Shown here piece by piece: positions 11,050 to 20,953 of a DNA stretch of 64,000 nucleotides (its first letter is position 1; every line of letters begins with the position of its first letter). This DNA is from Parvibaculum sp. GTDB lineage: Bacteria; Pseudomonadota; Alphaproteobacteria; Parvibaculales; Parvibaculaceae. The stretch covers positions 682,001 through 746,000 of the forward strand of contig NZ_JAUSBV010000005.1 in the NCBI RefSeq assembly GCF_030651915.1, read 5' to 3'. The notes under the pieces were generated by a model. The model searched no databases. It was given only the letters and a program-made list of their open reading frames with translations, and was not told where the DNA came from. The position numbers and the translations under genes are program-made.

Positions 11050-11838
11050 TCAGCCGACCTTCGAGAAATCCGGCGCGCGCTTTTCAAAAAAAGCGCTGAT
11101 CGCTTCTTTTACTTCGTCGGAACGAAGCTGCGCCCCGAAGACGCGGGCCTCGGCCTCACGCGCTTCGCCGACCCGCGGACGATCATTGTCCTTCAGCAGC
11201 GCCTTGGTTGCCCGCACCGCATTGGGTGCCTTCGCGGCAAGCGCCTTGGCGCGCGCAAGCGCTTCCACGGGCAATTCGTTGTCAGGGAAGACATCGGCGA
11301 CGAGTCCGATGGCTTCTGCTTTTTCCGCGCCAATCTTCTTGCCGGTGAGGAAAAGATCGGCCGCCTTTTGAAGACCGATCTGACGCTGCAGCAGGAAGGT
11401 TGAGCCCGCTTCCGGCACGAGGCCGAGATTGACGAACGGCATCTGGAAGGTCGCGCTCGCGCCCGCATAAACGAGATCGCAATGCAGCAGCATGGTGACG
11501 CCGACGCCGACGGCAAGCCCGTTCACCGCCGCCACGACGGGCTTTTCGGCATTGGCGAGGTTTTCGAGGAAGCGCGTCACATGCGGCTTTTCCTTCGGCT
11601 GTTCGCTCACGGGCGTCGTGCCCGCCTTGGCGAAGTCGGCAAGATCGTTGCCCGCCGTGAAGGAGCCGCCGGTGCCGGTGTAGTAGGTGACGCGGATTTT
11701 CGGATCGGCATCGGCCGTCTCGATCGCGTCGGCCAGTACCTTGTACATCTCCGCCGTCAGCGCGTTTTTCTTGTCCGGGCGGTTGATGGTGACGATCTGG
11801 ACACCGTCTTCGACGGTCACGAGTACATGATCGGTCAT
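11050..11838 (-). CDS. Enoyl-CoA hydratase/isomerase family protein
   Basis: A 262-residue crotonase-fold protein. It contains NRPDKKNALTAEMY, the oxyanion-hole region SFTAGNDLADF, AVNGLAVGVGVTML for CoA binding, and PEAGSTFLLQRQIG with the catalytic acid position. Crotonases hydrate or isomerise enoyl-CoA thioesters, most often in beta-oxidation; the GNDL form of the first oxyanion motif is common in the enoyl-CoA hydratase/isomerase subgroup. Substrate cannot be fixed. It has its own 142-base upstream gap, so it may be transcribed separately from the ribF cluster. Confidence 0.9.
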   Translation of the reverse strand: MTDHVLVTVEDGVQIVTINRPDKKNALTAEMYKVLADAIETADADPKIRVTYYTGTGGSFTAGNDLADFAKAGTTPVSEQPKEKPHVTRFLENLANAEKPVVAAVNGLAVGVGVTMLLHCDLVYAGASATFQMPFVNLGLVPEAGSTFLLQRQIGLQKAADLFLTGKKIGAEKAEAIGLVADVFPDNELPVEALARAKALAAKAPNAVRATKALLKDNDRPRVGEAREAEARVFGAQLRSDEVKEAISAFFEKRAPDFSKVG

Positions 11839-11980
11839 CGGGCGATCCTTCGATTGAGCGTTGCAATTATGTCAGTAAGTTCTTTTTCGGAATTTACGGC
11901 CCGGCGCCACCGCGCGCAAAGCCAATCCACGCAAATCGCTGTGCGCAGGACAAGGGTCGTCTGAACCAATTTGAACAGCC

Positions 11981-12631
11981 TCAATCGGCCAGCACCCGCC
12001 ATACACTGGTGTTGCGGACGTCGGTATCCTCAAGCTCCCGTGTCGTTTTCACCGCATAGGAGACCAGTTTTTCCATCCCCGTTTTCGGCAAGTAGGTGCG
12101 CCCCGGATCGCCGATCAGCACCGGCAATTCCTCGCCGGCAAGCGTACGAAGCCACGCTTCGATGCGCGCCGAAAGCGGCCCTTCGTAGCACACATCGCCG
12201 ACAAGAACGATGTCCCAGCCGCGATTGCCGACGCCGATGAGATCGTCCATTGTCACCGCAATAACGACACCATTCGTCGCCGCGTTGAGTGCAATTGCAG
12301 CGGCCGCGAAGGCGTCGATATCGGCGGCAAGCACCGAAGCCGCACCCGCCTTCATCGCAGCGATGCCGACAAGCCCCGAACCGGCGCCGAAATCGAGCAC
12401 GTGACGGCCATGCACGATCTCGGGATTGTCGAGAATATAGCGCGCCAGCGCCTGTCCACCCGCCCAGGCAAAGGCCCAGAAGGGCGGCGGCAAGCCGCTC
12501 TTTTCGAGTTCCGCCTCGGTCATCTGCCAGATCGGCACGATCTCGCTGGCGAGGTGCAGCCTGATTTCGGGAATGAGTGGCGGCTCGAGAAGCCCGGTGT
12601 TCTCGCGAATGAAGCGCGCGGGATCGTTCAT
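11981..12631 (-). CDS. ETF-beta-type protein lysine methyltransferase (MTF16 family)
   Basis: A 216-residue class I SAM methyltransferase with SAM-binding motif LDFGAGSG at 79-86, acidic motif AADID at 103-107 and a post-II GDVCY at 145-149. The last is the DxxY signature of the METTL16-21/ETFBKMT group. Bacterial relatives of human ETFBKMT methylate the recognition loop of electron transfer flavoprotein beta, the electron acceptor of acyl-CoA dehydrogenases. This specificity is inferred from motif and family, not proven. The start overlaps the ribF stop (ATGA), so it is coupled to FAD synthesis. Confidence 0.8.
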   Translation of the reverse strand: MNDPARFIRENTGLLEPPLIPEIRLHLASEIVPIWQMTEAELEKSGLPPPFWAFAWAGGQALARYILDNPEIVHGRHVLDFGAGSGLVGIAAMKAGAASVLAADIDAFAAAAIALNAATNGVVIAVTMDDLIGVGNRGWDIVLVGDVCYEGPLSARIEAWLRTLAGEELPVLIGDPGRTYLPKTGMEKLVSYAVKTTRELEDTDVRNTSVWRVLAD

Positions 12632-13578
12632 TCGCCGGCGGAGAGCGCCGCGAGAACCGCGCGCGCTCTTTCGCTGTCCTTCGCGATCTGCGCCTTCAGG
12701 CTGTCGAGGCCGTCGAACTTCTGTTCCGGACGCAGATATTCGATGAAAGACACCGCCGCGTGCACACCATAAATGTCGCCATCGAAATCGAAAATATGGG
12801 CCTCAAGCAAGACATCCTGCTTGTCGAAGGTCGGACGCCGGCCGACATTCGCGACGCCGTCATAGAGGCCTTTGTGCTCTCCGTCCTCGATCTCGACTCT
12901 CACCGCATAAACGCCAAGTGCCGGTTCCACATGATCTTCGAGCGGCAGATTCGCGGTCGGAAAGCCGATCGTGCGGCCCCGCCGATCGCCCGGCTGAACA
13001 TGCGTTTCGACCGTCCACCAGTGGCCCAGCAGCTTGGCCGCACCACGCGGGTCGCCGCTGGCGAGAAGTTCGCGGATGCGCGTCGATGAATAGGCCTCGC
13101 TGCCATCACGCACCTCCTCAACGATGCTGACGCCCAGGCCTTCCATCTCGCCCATATAGGAAAGCGTTGCCGCGTCGCCGCCGCGCCCCTTGCCAAAGCG
13201 GAAATCATACCCGGCCACCACATGAACCACACGAAGTCCATCGACCAGCACGTCGAGAACGAATTCCGGCGCGAGTTTCTGCGACATGCGCTGGTCGAAT
13301 GGCAGCGCTGCCAGAATGTCGACGCCCAGTTTCTCCAGCAGCCGTGCCTTGGCGCGGAAGGGAGTCAGCCGGAAGAAGGGACGGTCGGGGAAAAAGAATT
13401 GCTGCGGATGCGGTTCGAAGACGAGCACGCCAATTGGCACGCCGAGCTCATTCGCCACCCGTGCCGCTTCGCCGATCACCTTCCGGTGGCCGAGATGCAC
13501 GCCGTCGAAATTGCCGAGCGCGTAGACGCCGCCTTGCAGGCCGGGCGGCACTTGCTCGTGATGGCGGATGATCTGCAT
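12628..13578 (-). CDS. ribF: Bifunctional riboflavin kinase/FAD synthetase
   Basis: RibF converts riboflavin to FMN and then FAD. The 316-residue protein has an N-terminal nucleotidyltransferase domain with GNFDGVHLGHR and a YSSTRIRELLASG motif, then a C-terminal riboflavin kinase domain with RGRTIGFPTANL and GVANVGRRPTF. ATG 13578 (MQIIRHHEQVP) is the family-like start; the 36 codons upstream look noncoding. It lies downstream of rluB, rsmD and the HAD gene and overlaps the methyltransferase by four bases. Confidence 0.96.
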   Translation of the reverse strand: MQIIRHHEQVPPGLQGGVYALGNFDGVHLGHRKVIGEAARVANELGVPIGVLVFEPHPQQFFFPDRPFFRLTPFRAKARLLEKLGVDILAALPFDQRMSQKLAPEFVLDVLVDGLRVVHVVAGYDFRFGKGRGGDAATLSYMGEMEGLGVSIVEEVRDGSEAYSSTRIRELLASGDPRGAAKLLGHWWTVETHVQPGDRRGRTIGFPTANLPLEDHVEPALGVYAVRVEIEDGEHKGLYDGVANVGRRPTFDKQDVLLEAHIFDFDGDIYGVHAAVSFIEYLRPEQKFDGLDSLKAQIAKDSERARAVLAALSAGE

Positions 13579-13675
13579 CTCAGGGGGTCGAAGCTCCGGG
13601 GTATCCGTTTGGATAAAGGTGATGGCGGATCGGTCCCCATGCGTCAAGTGCGGGGGCAGACAGGCGCCTTGTGCA

Positions 13676-14539
13676 TTACCAGACAAGCCGCGGCATGGCG
13701 CTGACCGCCGTCACGCCGGCCCGTGCCAGAACGACGGCGACGCGAGGGGCTTCCGGCGTTTCGGGCGTGGGCCCGCAATCTGCGGCGGTGATACCGCCGG
13801 TGATGAAAAGCGCGTCGACCCCGGCGTCATTGGCCCCCATGATGTCGGTCATCGGACCATCGCCGACGGCCAGAATGCGCGCATCGGCGACGGGCGTACC
13901 GGCAATTTCCGCCAGACGGCGGCGCGCCACCTCGTAGATCGGCCGGTGCGGCTTGCCGAAATAGACGACCTCGCCACCCAGTTCCTCGTAAAGCGCCGCC
14001 AGCGCACCGGCGCAATAAATGTGTTTCGTGCCGCGCTCGACAATGATGTCAGGATTGGCGCAGATCAGCGGCAACTTGCGCGCGACGAGTCTTTCGAATT
14101 GCGCGCGGTAGTCTTCCGGTCCCTCCGTTTCGTCGTCGAACGGTCCCGTCACCAGAATGAATTCGCCATCCGCTTCGCCAACACACACAACGCCCGTTCC
14201 GTCGAAGAGGTTCAGATCGCGGTCGGGTCCGATGTAGTAACAGGCCGCGCCCAGCGTCTTGCTCGCCAGATAGGTGCGCGCCGCGTCGCCCGATGTCAGA
14301 ATGCCGTCATAGACATCGTGGGGGATGCCCATGCGTTCGAACATCTGCGGCAGCGCTGTCGACGGGCGCGGTGCGTTGGAGAGCAACAGTACATGCCCGC
14401 CCTTCGCCTGGAAATTCGCCAGCGCCTCGGCGACACCGGGGTACGCCTCGCGTCCGTTGTGAAGCACGCCCCAGACATCGCAAAGCAGCGCGTCGTATTT
14501 GTCGGCAATGGCGGAGAGACCGGAAATCAGCAACGGCAC
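13676..14539 (-). CDS. HAD-IIA family phosphatase (TIGR01459-like)
   Basis: About 287 residues of HAD subfamily IIA. The nucleophile motif is LLCDVWGVLHNG (first Asp is the nucleophile), followed by LLLSNAPRP with the motif II Ser, a cap domain, YFGKPHRPIYEVA with the motif III Lys, and AVGDGPMTDIMGAN with the metal-binding acids. Relatives include NagD-like and phosphoglycolate-type phosphatases; substrate unknown. No ATG fits: GTG 14539 is given, and TTG 14533, which has GAAGGAA at better spacing, is equally possible. Part of the rluB-rsmD-ribF run. Confidence 0.85.
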   Translation of the reverse strand: MPLLISGLSAIADKYDALLCDVWGVLHNGREAYPGVAEALANFQAKGGHVLLLSNAPRPSTALPQMFERMGIPHDVYDGILTSGDAARTYLASKTLGAACYYIGPDRDLNLFDGTGVVCVGEADGEFILVTGPFDDETEGPEDYRAQFERLVARKLPLICANPDIIVERGTKHIYCAGALAALYEELGGEVVYFGKPHRPIYEVARRRLAEIAGTPVADARILAVGDGPMTDIMGANDAGVDALFITGGITAADCGPTPETPEAPRVAVVLARAGVTAVSAMPRLVW

Positions 14540-14562
14540 GTTCCTTCGGCAACGAATGAGTG

Positions 14563-15132
14563 TCAGGTGGGCGCCCGCATGAAAACGATCTCGGTGACGC
14601 CATAGCGGCGACGGTCGAGTTCCTCGAAGCCATCGGGTGCGACGAAATCGGAGGTCACGGCTTCTTCGACAACGCAAAGCGCACCGGGTTCCAGCCAGTC
14701 GCCGTCATGTGCCGATGCGAGCGCCGCTTCACCGAGCTTCCGCCCATAGGGCGGATCGGCGAAAACAAGCGAGAAGGCGGGGCCGACGCTGCCCGGCCGC
14801 GGGCCGAGCACGATCGCGTCGCGCTTGTAGAGCTTCGCGTGGCCATTGAGGCCGAGATGCTCGAGATTTTCGCGAATGGCGGCACGGCTTTCGGCGTGGT
14901 CATCGACAAAGAGCGCAAAAGATGCGCCACGCGACAAGGCTTCGAGCCCCAGCGCGCCCGAACCGGCGAAGAGATCGAGCACGCGCGCGTCCTGGAGTTC
15001 GAACTGGCCGAAATCGGCATGGGCGAGAATGTTGAACAGCGCCTCGCGCTGGCGTTCTCCGGTCGGGCGTACGCGGTCGCCTTTCGGCGCGGCGATGGCC
15101 CGGCCCTTATGGGCGCCGCCGACGATCCGCAT
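14563..15132 (-). CDS. rsmD: 16S rRNA (guanine966-N2)-methyltransferase RsmD
   Basis: A 189-residue RsmD with the typical [18 protein letters not shown] start, [18 protein letters not shown] site [19 protein letters not shown] and catalytic ADPPYG. It methylates G966 of 16S rRNA in the assembled 30S particle. Its first 26 bases overlap the end of rluB, showing tight coupling of two ribosomal RNA modification genes. Family and function are clear. Confidence 0.95.
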   Translation of the reverse strand: MRIVGGAHKGRAIAAPKGDRVRPTGERQREALFNILAHADFGQFELQDARVLDLFAGSGALGLEALSRGASFALFVDDHAESRAAIRENLEHLGLNGHAKLYKRDAIVLGPRPGSVGPAFSLVFADPPYGRKLGEAALASAHDGDWLEPGALCVVEEAVTSDFVAPDGFEELDRRRYGVTEIVFMRAPT

Positions 15133-16063
15133 GGCGCGCCTTTCCCTTGCCGGCCGCGTCGGCCTTTTTTGTCCGGAAGGTTTTCAGCCTCGGCTTCGTG
15201 CCACCCGGTTTTCCTGCGGTCTTTCCGTCCTGTTTCTTGACGGGGCCTGCGGCGGGCTTCTTCTCCGCTGCCCGGGCGGGTGACGCTTCGGCTGATGTGA
15301 ACTTGTCGGCATGCGCGCCGAGTTGGTCCATCAGCACCCGGTTCGGCACTTGGGCGACCTCACCCTCGGCAAGATCGCCGACCTGAAACGGTCCGAAGGA
15401 AAGCCGGATCAGCCGATTGACCTTGAGGCCGAGTGCGCCAAGCACACGCTTTACCTCGCGATGTTTACCTTCCTTCAAACCGACCGTCAGCCAGACGTTA
15501 GAGCCCTGTACCTTGTCGAGCTTGGCCTCGATCGCGCCGTAGCGAACGCCATCAACGGTAATGCCGTCTTTCAGCTTGTCGAGATCGGCCTGCGTGATCG
15601 CGCCCCAGGCGCGCACGCGATAGCGCCGCGTCCAACCGGTGGCCGGCAATTCGAGCAGCCGCGCCAGCTCGCCGTCATTTGTCAGCAGAAGAAGCCCCTC
15701 GGTATTGATATCGAGGCGGCCGACCGAGACGACGCGCGGCATGCCGGCGGGCAGGCGCTCGAAAACGGTGGTGCGGCCCTCGGGGTCTTTTGCCGTCGTC
15801 ACGAGGCCGGCCGGCTTGTGGTAGCGCCAGAGCCGCGTCGGCTCCTGCTTCGGCAATGCCTTGCCGTCGACGACGATCGCTTCGCGGCCGGTCACGTTGA
15901 GCGCCGGACTTTGCAGCACCTTTCCGTCAACCGTCACGCGACCGTCGACGATCAGTTGTTCTGCCTCGCGGCGCGAGCAGATACCTGCCCGCGCGATCAC
16001 TTTGGCGATGCGTTCGCCCTGGGGCGTTGTCTCGGAAGCTGGAGCTTTGGGGCGAGCGTTCAT
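15107..16063 (-). CDS. rluB: Ribosomal large-subunit pseudouridine synthase, RluB family
   Basis: A 318-residue RsuA/RluB-type pseudouridine synthase. It has an N-terminal S4 RNA-binding domain ([22 protein letters not shown]) and a catalytic domain with [18 protein letters not shown], whose Asp is the nucleophile, plus [11 protein letters not shown]. The last 75 residues are a Lys/Arg/Ala-rich tail probably binding RNA. RluB modifies U2605 of 23S rRNA; sibling specificities (RluE, RsuA) are not excluded but are less likely. Divergent from tadA across an 80-base shared promoter gap. Confidence 0.9.
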   Translation of the reverse strand: MNARPKAPASETTPQGERIAKVIARAGICSRREAEQLIVDGRVTVDGKVLQSPALNVTGREAIVVDGKALPKQEPTRLWRYHKPAGLVTTAKDPEGRTTVFERLPAGMPRVVSVGRLDINTEGLLLLTNDGELARLLELPATGWTRRYRVRAWGAITQADLDKLKDGITVDGVRYGAIEAKLDKVQGSNVWLTVGLKEGKHREVKRVLGALGLKVNRLIRLSFGPFQVGDLAEGEVAQVPNRVLMDQLGAHADKFTSAEASPARAAEKKPAAGPVKKQDGKTAGKPGGTKPRLKTFRTKKADAAGKGKARHADRRRRP

Positions 16064-16143
16064 GCCCCCTCTTTATCAGGCGCTTTGCCGAACCGAAAGC
16101 CACTGCTTGACGGAACCGCCGCCGCGCGGGCAGGGTCCCGCCC

Positions 16144-16617
16144 ATGACTGCCGATGCGACCACCCAGCCCCCGCCGCGCCCCATGGATATGGCATTTGCC
16201 GAGGCCGAGGCCGCGGCCGCGCGCGGCGAGGTGCCGGTGGGCGCGGTGGTGGTCGATGCGGCCGGCATGATCCTCGCCCGAGCCGGCAACCGGACGCTGG
16301 AACTGAAAGATCCAACCGCCCATGCCGAAATGCTGGCGATCCGCGCGGCCTGCGCGGCTCTCGGCTCCGAGCGGCTCATCGGCTGCGATCTCTATGTAAC
16401 GCTGGAACCCTGCCCGATGTGTGCAGCAGCGATCTCGTTTGCGCGATTGCGCCGGCTTTACTACGGGGCAGCTGACGAAAAGGGCGGCGGCGTCGACCAC
16501 GGTCCACGCATTTTCGAGCATCCGACCTGCCACCATCGGCCGGATGTCTATGGCGGCATAGGCGAAATGCGGGCAGCCGCGCTTTTGCGTGTGTTTTTTG
16601 CGGCGCGGCGAGATTGA
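16144..16617 (+). CDS. tadA: tRNA-specific adenosine deaminase TadA
   Basis: A 157-residue zinc deaminase that converts A34 to inosine in tRNA-Arg(ACG). It has the cytidine-deaminase-fold zinc site: HAE at 60-62 and PCPMC at 89-93. The spacing LYVTLEPCPMCAAAISFARLRRLYYGA matches TadA rather than free-base deaminases. The first 14 residues are a variable, Pro-rich lead; ATG 16183 or 16189 would also give a full domain. Transcribed divergently from rluB. Confidence 0.94.
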   Translation: MTADATTQPPPRPMDMAFAEAEAAAARGEVPVGAVVVDAAGMILARAGNRTLELKDPTAHAEMLAIRAACAALGSERLIGCDLYVTLEPCPMCAAAISFARLRRLYYGAADEKGGGVDHGPRIFEHPTCHHRPDVYGGIGEMRAAALLRVFFAARRD

Positions 16618-16744
16618 AAGGCCTTAGCGGCCCTCGCGGCTTTCCGCGTGATTTGCGCGCGCCAACCCGTTAGAGTGCCTCCATTCGTCATTGAGATGGA
16701 GGCCCAAAGCCTCCAACCCACAAGAAATACGAAGGGGAGACCTC

Positions 16745-17983
16745 ATGAATTTCGAACATACAGACAAGGTCAAGGAACTGCTCGCCCGGCTGGAGCGGTT
16801 CATGGACAAGCACATCTATCCGAACGAAAAGACCTATGACGACCAGATGAAGGCATTCCGCGATGCCGGCAATCCCTGGCAGGTGCCGCAGATCCTCGAG
16901 GACCTGAAGCCGAAAGCCCAGGAAGAAGGCCTGTGGAACCTGTTTCTGCCGGAATCCGAGCGTGGTGGCGGGCTCACCAACCTCGAATATTCGTCGGCCT
17001 GCGAAATCATGGGCCGCGTCGGCTGGGCGTCGGAAGTCTTCAACTGCTCCGCGCCCGACACCGGCAACATGGAAGTGCTGGAGCGTTACGGCAACGAACG
17101 TCACAAGAAGGAATATCTGGAGCCGCTGTTGCAGGGCAAGATTCGCTCCGCCTTCCTGATGACCGAGCCGGACGTTGCATCCTCGGACGCCACGAACATC
17201 GCGACGCGGATCGAACGCGACGGCGACGAATATGTCATCAACGGCCGCAAGTGGTGGTCGTCGGGCGTCGGCGACCCGCGCTGCAAGATCGCGATCGTCA
17301 TGGGCAAGACCGACCCAAAGGCCGACACCTATCGCCAACAGTCGCAGATTCTCGTGCCGCTCGATGCCAAGGGCGTCAAAGTCGTGCGCATGCTGCCGGT
17401 CTTTGGCTATGACGATGCGCCGCACGGACACGCTGAAGTCATTCTCGACAATGTTCGTGTGCCCGCCGAAAACCTGTTGCTCGGCGAAGGCCGCGGCTTC
17501 GAGATCAGCCAGGGCCGCCTCGGGCCTGGCCGCATTCATCACTGCATGCGCACGATCGGCGTTGCCGAGCGCGCGCTTGAGAAAATGTGCCAGCGCCTGC
17601 TGACGCGCGAAGCCTTCGGCAAGAAGATCGCCGATCACTCCGTGTGGGAGCAGCGCGTCGCCGAAGCACGCACAGAGATCGAGATGTGCCGCCTGCTGAC
17701 ACTGAAGGCCGCCTACATGATGGACACGGTCGGCAACAAGGTTGCCCGCACCGAGATCGCCATGATCAAGGTTGCCGCGCCCCGCATGGCTTTGAAGATC
17801 ATCGACGATGCCATTCAGGCCCATGGCGGCGGCGGCGTTACCACCGATTTCGGTCTTGCCAAGATGTATTCGGGTATTCGCACTCTGCGTCTGGCCGACG
17901 GTCCCGACGAGGTCCACAACCGGACCATCGCGAGACTCGAGTTCAAGAAGTACCAGGAAAAACTTCGCGCGGCGGCCGAGTGA
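16745..17983 (+). CDS. Acyl-CoA dehydrogenase (ACAD10/11-type)
   Basis: A 412-residue FAD enzyme of the acyl-CoA dehydrogenase family. It contains [17 protein letters not shown] for flavin binding, [14 protein letters not shown], a middle beta domain with [15 protein letters not shown], and a C-terminal helical domain ending [19 protein letters not shown]. The [16 protein letters not shown] and [14 protein letters not shown] segments resemble the dehydrogenase part of ACAD10/11. This fits the ACAD11-type phosphotransferase at 20954-22030. ATG 16745 follows AAGGGGAGA. A strong terminator follows the gene. Confidence 0.93.
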   Translation: MNFEHTDKVKELLARLERFMDKHIYPNEKTYDDQMKAFRDAGNPWQVPQILEDLKPKAQEEGLWNLFLPESERGGGLTNLEYSSACEIMGRVGWASEVFNCSAPDTGNMEVLERYGNERHKKEYLEPLLQGKIRSAFLMTEPDVASSDATNIATRIERDGDEYVINGRKWWSSGVGDPRCKIAIVMGKTDPKADTYRQQSQILVPLDAKGVKVVRMLPVFGYDDAPHGHAEVILDNVRVPAENLLLGEGRGFEISQGRLGPGRIHHCMRTIGVAERALEKMCQRLLTREAFGKKIADHSVWEQRVAEARTEIEMCRLLTLKAAYMMDTVGNKVARTEIAMIKVAAPRMALKIIDDAIQAHGGGGVTTDFGLAKMYSGIRTLRLADGPDEVHNRTIARLEFKKYQEKLRAAAE

Positions 17984-18041
17984 TCGCGACGCGCGCAAAT
18001 ATCGCTCGCGGGTACTGCGCCTGCGGCTGATATAAATCCGG

Positions 18042-18075
18042 AACGGCCGGCCCTGTAAAACGGGGCCGGCCGTTT
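18042..18075 (+). terminator. Intrinsic terminator after acyl-CoA dehydrogenase
   Basis: Inverted repeat AACGGCCGGCCC and GGGGCCGGCCGTT around a TGTAAAAC loop, followed by a short T run. It lies 58 bases after the dehydrogenase stop and should separate it from the GST gene. Confidence 0.88.
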
Positions 18076-18129
18076 TCGCGACCGCCCGGCGGGCGAGATC
18101 GAAAAACGAAGAGTAGCGGAACGCAGCCC

Positions 18130-18786
18130 ATGACGTCTTCCCCGATGAAACTATACAACGCGCAGCTCTCGCCTTTCGCGGCACGGTGTCGCCTGTCGAT
18201 CTATGCAAAAGGTGTCGACGTCGAGATGATCGATGTCGGACCGGGCGCCGTGCCGCCTGAGCTCGATACGCTGACGCCAATGCACAAGGTGCCGTTGCTG
18301 GTGCATGGCGATGTGGTGGTTCCGGAGTCGGAAACGATTTGCGAATACCTGGAAGATCTCAACCTGGGCGCATCACTGCGCCCGGAAGGCGCGGCCGCAA
18401 TGGCACATATGCGGCTGCTTGCGCGTATCGGCGATCTCTACATCATGGAGCCGATGGGCGAGCTGTTCGGGCAAATCAACCCGCAAGGCCGCGATCAGGC
18501 ACTCGTCGATCGCGAAATGGCCGAGCTGGTGAAGGGCATCGGCTGGCTGGAGCACTATCTCGATGGTTCGCCCTTCGCTGTCGGCGACCGTCTGAGCCTT
18601 GCCGATTGCGCTTTGGTGCCGATGCTGTTTTTTTTCGATCGGATCGGTCCGATGTTCGGCGAGGCGAGCCCGCTGAAGAAGTTTCCTTCGACGAACGCTT
18701 ACTACCAAGGCATCCAGAACCATCCGGCAGCAGCAAGAGTCATCGCCGAGCTTGACGCAGCTTTGCGCCGCATGATGGGAAGCTAG
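18130..18786 (+). CDS. Glutathione S-transferase family protein
   Basis: A 218-residue cytosolic GST. The N-terminal thioredoxin-like domain starts KLYNAQLSPFAARCRLSIYAKG and contains HKVPLLVHGDVVVPESETICEYLED, with the cis-Pro and the glutathione-binding ESETI. The C-terminal helical domain carries FAVGDRLSLADCALVP, the N-capping/hydrophobic staple motif. The class and substrate are not clear. It is preceded by a terminator and its stop is 3 bases from the end of the convergent histidine kinase gene. Confidence 0.92.
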   Translation: MTSSPMKLYNAQLSPFAARCRLSIYAKGVDVEMIDVGPGAVPPELDTLTPMHKVPLLVHGDVVVPESETICEYLEDLNLGASLRPEGAAAMAHMRLLARIGDLYIMEPMGELFGQINPQGRDQALVDREMAELVKGIGWLEHYLDGSPFAVGDRLSLADCALVPMLFFFDRIGPMFGEASPLKKFPSTNAYYQGIQNHPAAARVIAELDAALRRMMGS

Positions 18787-18789
18787 CGC

Positions 18790-20805
18790 TCAACCGCCAG
18801 CCAGATTAGCGAGAGCGCGATTGCTCAGCGGGTCGTTTGTCGGGCGTTCGTCCGGATCCATGTGTGGCACCGGCACGATGCAATGCGGTGTGAGCGGCAG
18901 CGTCACGGTCACGACCGTGCCCCGATCGACCTCGCTTTCGATCACCATGGCCCCGCCGTGGAGTTCAGCCAGCGAACGCACCAGCGCAAGGCCAAGGCCG
19001 GTGCCTTGCTTGCTCAAGGCAGCATTTGTCGCCACCTGCTCGAAGGGTTTCCCCAATCGCGCGATCTGGTCGTGCGGAATGCCGCGTCCGTTGTCTGACA
19101 CGGCGATGCTTATTCCGATTGTTGTTTCCTTCACCGACACCGACACCTTGCCGCCCGAAGGCGTAAACTTGATCGAGTTCGAGAGCAGATTGAGCATGAT
19201 CTGCTTCAGTGCACGCTCGTCGGCAACAATCTCGTCGACCATCAGATCGGGTGCCACATTCATAGTGAGCCCGATGCCGTTCTCCTCGGCGCGACCGCGC
19301 ACAAGGCGCAGGCTCGAATCCAGCAGGGAACGCAAGTTCACAGGCTCCAGATGGAGGTTGTATTTTCCAGCCTCAATCTTGGACATGTCCAGAATGTCGC
19401 TGATGAGATCGAGAAGCAGCGCGCCGCTTTCATTGATGAGTTGCGCATATTCGAGATAACGCGCATGGCCAAGCTGGCCGAACATCTGCATCCGCAGAAT
19501 TTCCGAGAAGCCGATAATCGCGTTGAGCGGCGTCCGGAGTTCATGGCTCATATTGGCGAGAAAGCGCGATTTGGTGCGATTGGCCGCTTCGGCGTGCTCA
19601 CGCGCGTCCATCAGCTCCTTTTCATGCCGCTTGCGTTCGCCGACATTGCGGCTGATGCCAACGATCTCGGTCGTTCGTTGACCGGCCGCGTCGCGCGCGG
19701 CGCTCATCGTCGTTTCAAGCCACACGTAGGTGCCATCCGCGTGCAGGAAACGATAGTCGAACTGTACCTGGCGACCCTTGACGGCACACTCGATGAAGGC
19801 AGACCGGACGCGCGGAAAATCGTCCGGATGAATCATTGCCTCTTCGATGGGATTGCCGATGAATTCCTCAGGGGCCCGGCCCAGGATCGACTCGACGACC
19901 GGCGAAATGAAAATGACGCGCGCCTCCGTGTCGTAATGCGCGACGATGTCCGATGCTTGCTCGGTCATCAAGCGGTACCTGGCTTCGTTGGCTCTCAGCG
20001 CGAGCTCGGCTTCGATTTCCTCCGTCACATCTTCCGCAAGTCCTACCAACGCGCCGATCTCACTGTGGGCGTCGCCCTCGGCATAGGCATGGGTCTTGAT
20101 ATAGCGATAGTCGCCGTCGTCGGCGCGGAACCGCGTGACGCAGTTGACCGGCTCCTGCGTTTCGAAGGCATCGAGAAATTTCGACAGCAGTTCGTCGCGG
20201 TCGTCGGGATGCACGAGATGCTCGTACCAGTCGCCGCCACGCGGCAACTGCGTTTCGCCGCGCCCGAGTATGCGGGCAACGCCCCGCGACCATTGTGGCG
20301 CCGGTTCGCCCTTGACCCAGCGCCAGATTCCGAATCGCGCCAACTGCTCGGCTTCGCGCAATTGACTCTCCAGCCGGTGTGTTTCCGTGACGTCGCGTGA
20401 ACAGCAGAGAATGCCCGCGACGTCCGGATCAGCCAGCAAATTTCGGGCGCGCACTTCCATGCGGCGCCATGTGCCATTCGCATGCGGCAGACGAACAATC
20501 TCCATGGTGGAAGATTCGGATACACGGATACATTCTTCGAATCGTTTTTGCAGCCGTTCACGATCATCGGGATGGACCAGATTGAAAATGGAGTACCCGA
20601 TCAGATGTTTTTCCGAGGCGCCCACGACTTCGCGAACCGCGGGACTTTGGTACGTGATTAGGCCATCGCGATCCAGAATCGTCAGGATGTCGCCGGCGTT
20701 CTCAACAAGGGCGCGATAGAATCGTTCGACGGAGCGCGGGCCATCGCCGGTGCATGCCGAGATGCGCCCGTCGTTAGCCGGCTCCTCCTCGGCGGAACGA
20801 TCCAT
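18790..20805 (-). CDS. Soluble three-PAS sensor histidine kinase
   Basis: A 671-residue hybrid of three PAS domains (about 27-145, 150-270, 275-395) with VHPDDRE or IHPDDFP PAC-type motifs. A HisKA domain follows with the phospho-acceptor in SHELRTPLNAIIGFSEI, then a complete HATPase: NLLSNSIKFT (N box), SDNGRGIP (G1), GTGLGLALVRSLAELHGG (G2). No membrane helix or receiver domain is visible, so it probably senses an internal cue and passes phosphate to an unlinked regulator. The PAS domains lack the LOV photoreceptor cysteine motif. It has its own 148-base upstream region. Confidence 0.92.
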   Translation of the reverse strand: MDRSAEEEPANDGRISACTGDGPRSVERFYRALVENAGDILTILDRDGLITYQSPAVREVVGASEKHLIGYSIFNLVHPDDRERLQKRFEECIRVSESSTMEIVRLPHANGTWRRMEVRARNLLADPDVAGILCCSRDVTETHRLESQLREAEQLARFGIWRWVKGEPAPQWSRGVARILGRGETQLPRGGDWYEHLVHPDDRDELLSKFLDAFETQEPVNCVTRFRADDGDYRYIKTHAYAEGDAHSEIGALVGLAEDVTEEIEAELALRANEARYRLMTEQASDIVAHYDTEARVIFISPVVESILGRAPEEFIGNPIEEAMIHPDDFPRVRSAFIECAVKGRQVQFDYRFLHADGTYVWLETTMSAARDAAGQRTTEIVGISRNVGERKRHEKELMDAREHAEAANRTKSRFLANMSHELRTPLNAIIGFSEILRMQMFGQLGHARYLEYAQLINESGALLLDLISDILDMSKIEAGKYNLHLEPVNLRSLLDSSLRLVRGRAEENGIGLTMNVAPDLMVDEIVADERALKQIMLNLLSNSIKFTPSGGKVSVSVKETTIGISIAVSDNGRGIPHDQIARLGKPFEQVATNAALSKQGTGLGLALVRSLAELHGGAMVIESEVDRGTVVTVTLPLTPHCIVPVPHMDPDERPTNDPLSNRALANLAGG

Positions 20806-20953
20806 GCCTGCTCCCTAAATCCGGCTCCTGCCGGCCACCGTCACACGACCGATCGGCTCAAGCGTGACGGGTAGATGCTAGGCTGATTTGTTTAACGTTC
20901 TCTTCTGTCGGACTTGCAGATTCACGCGATCTTAACCGTGTTTTGTGGCCGCT

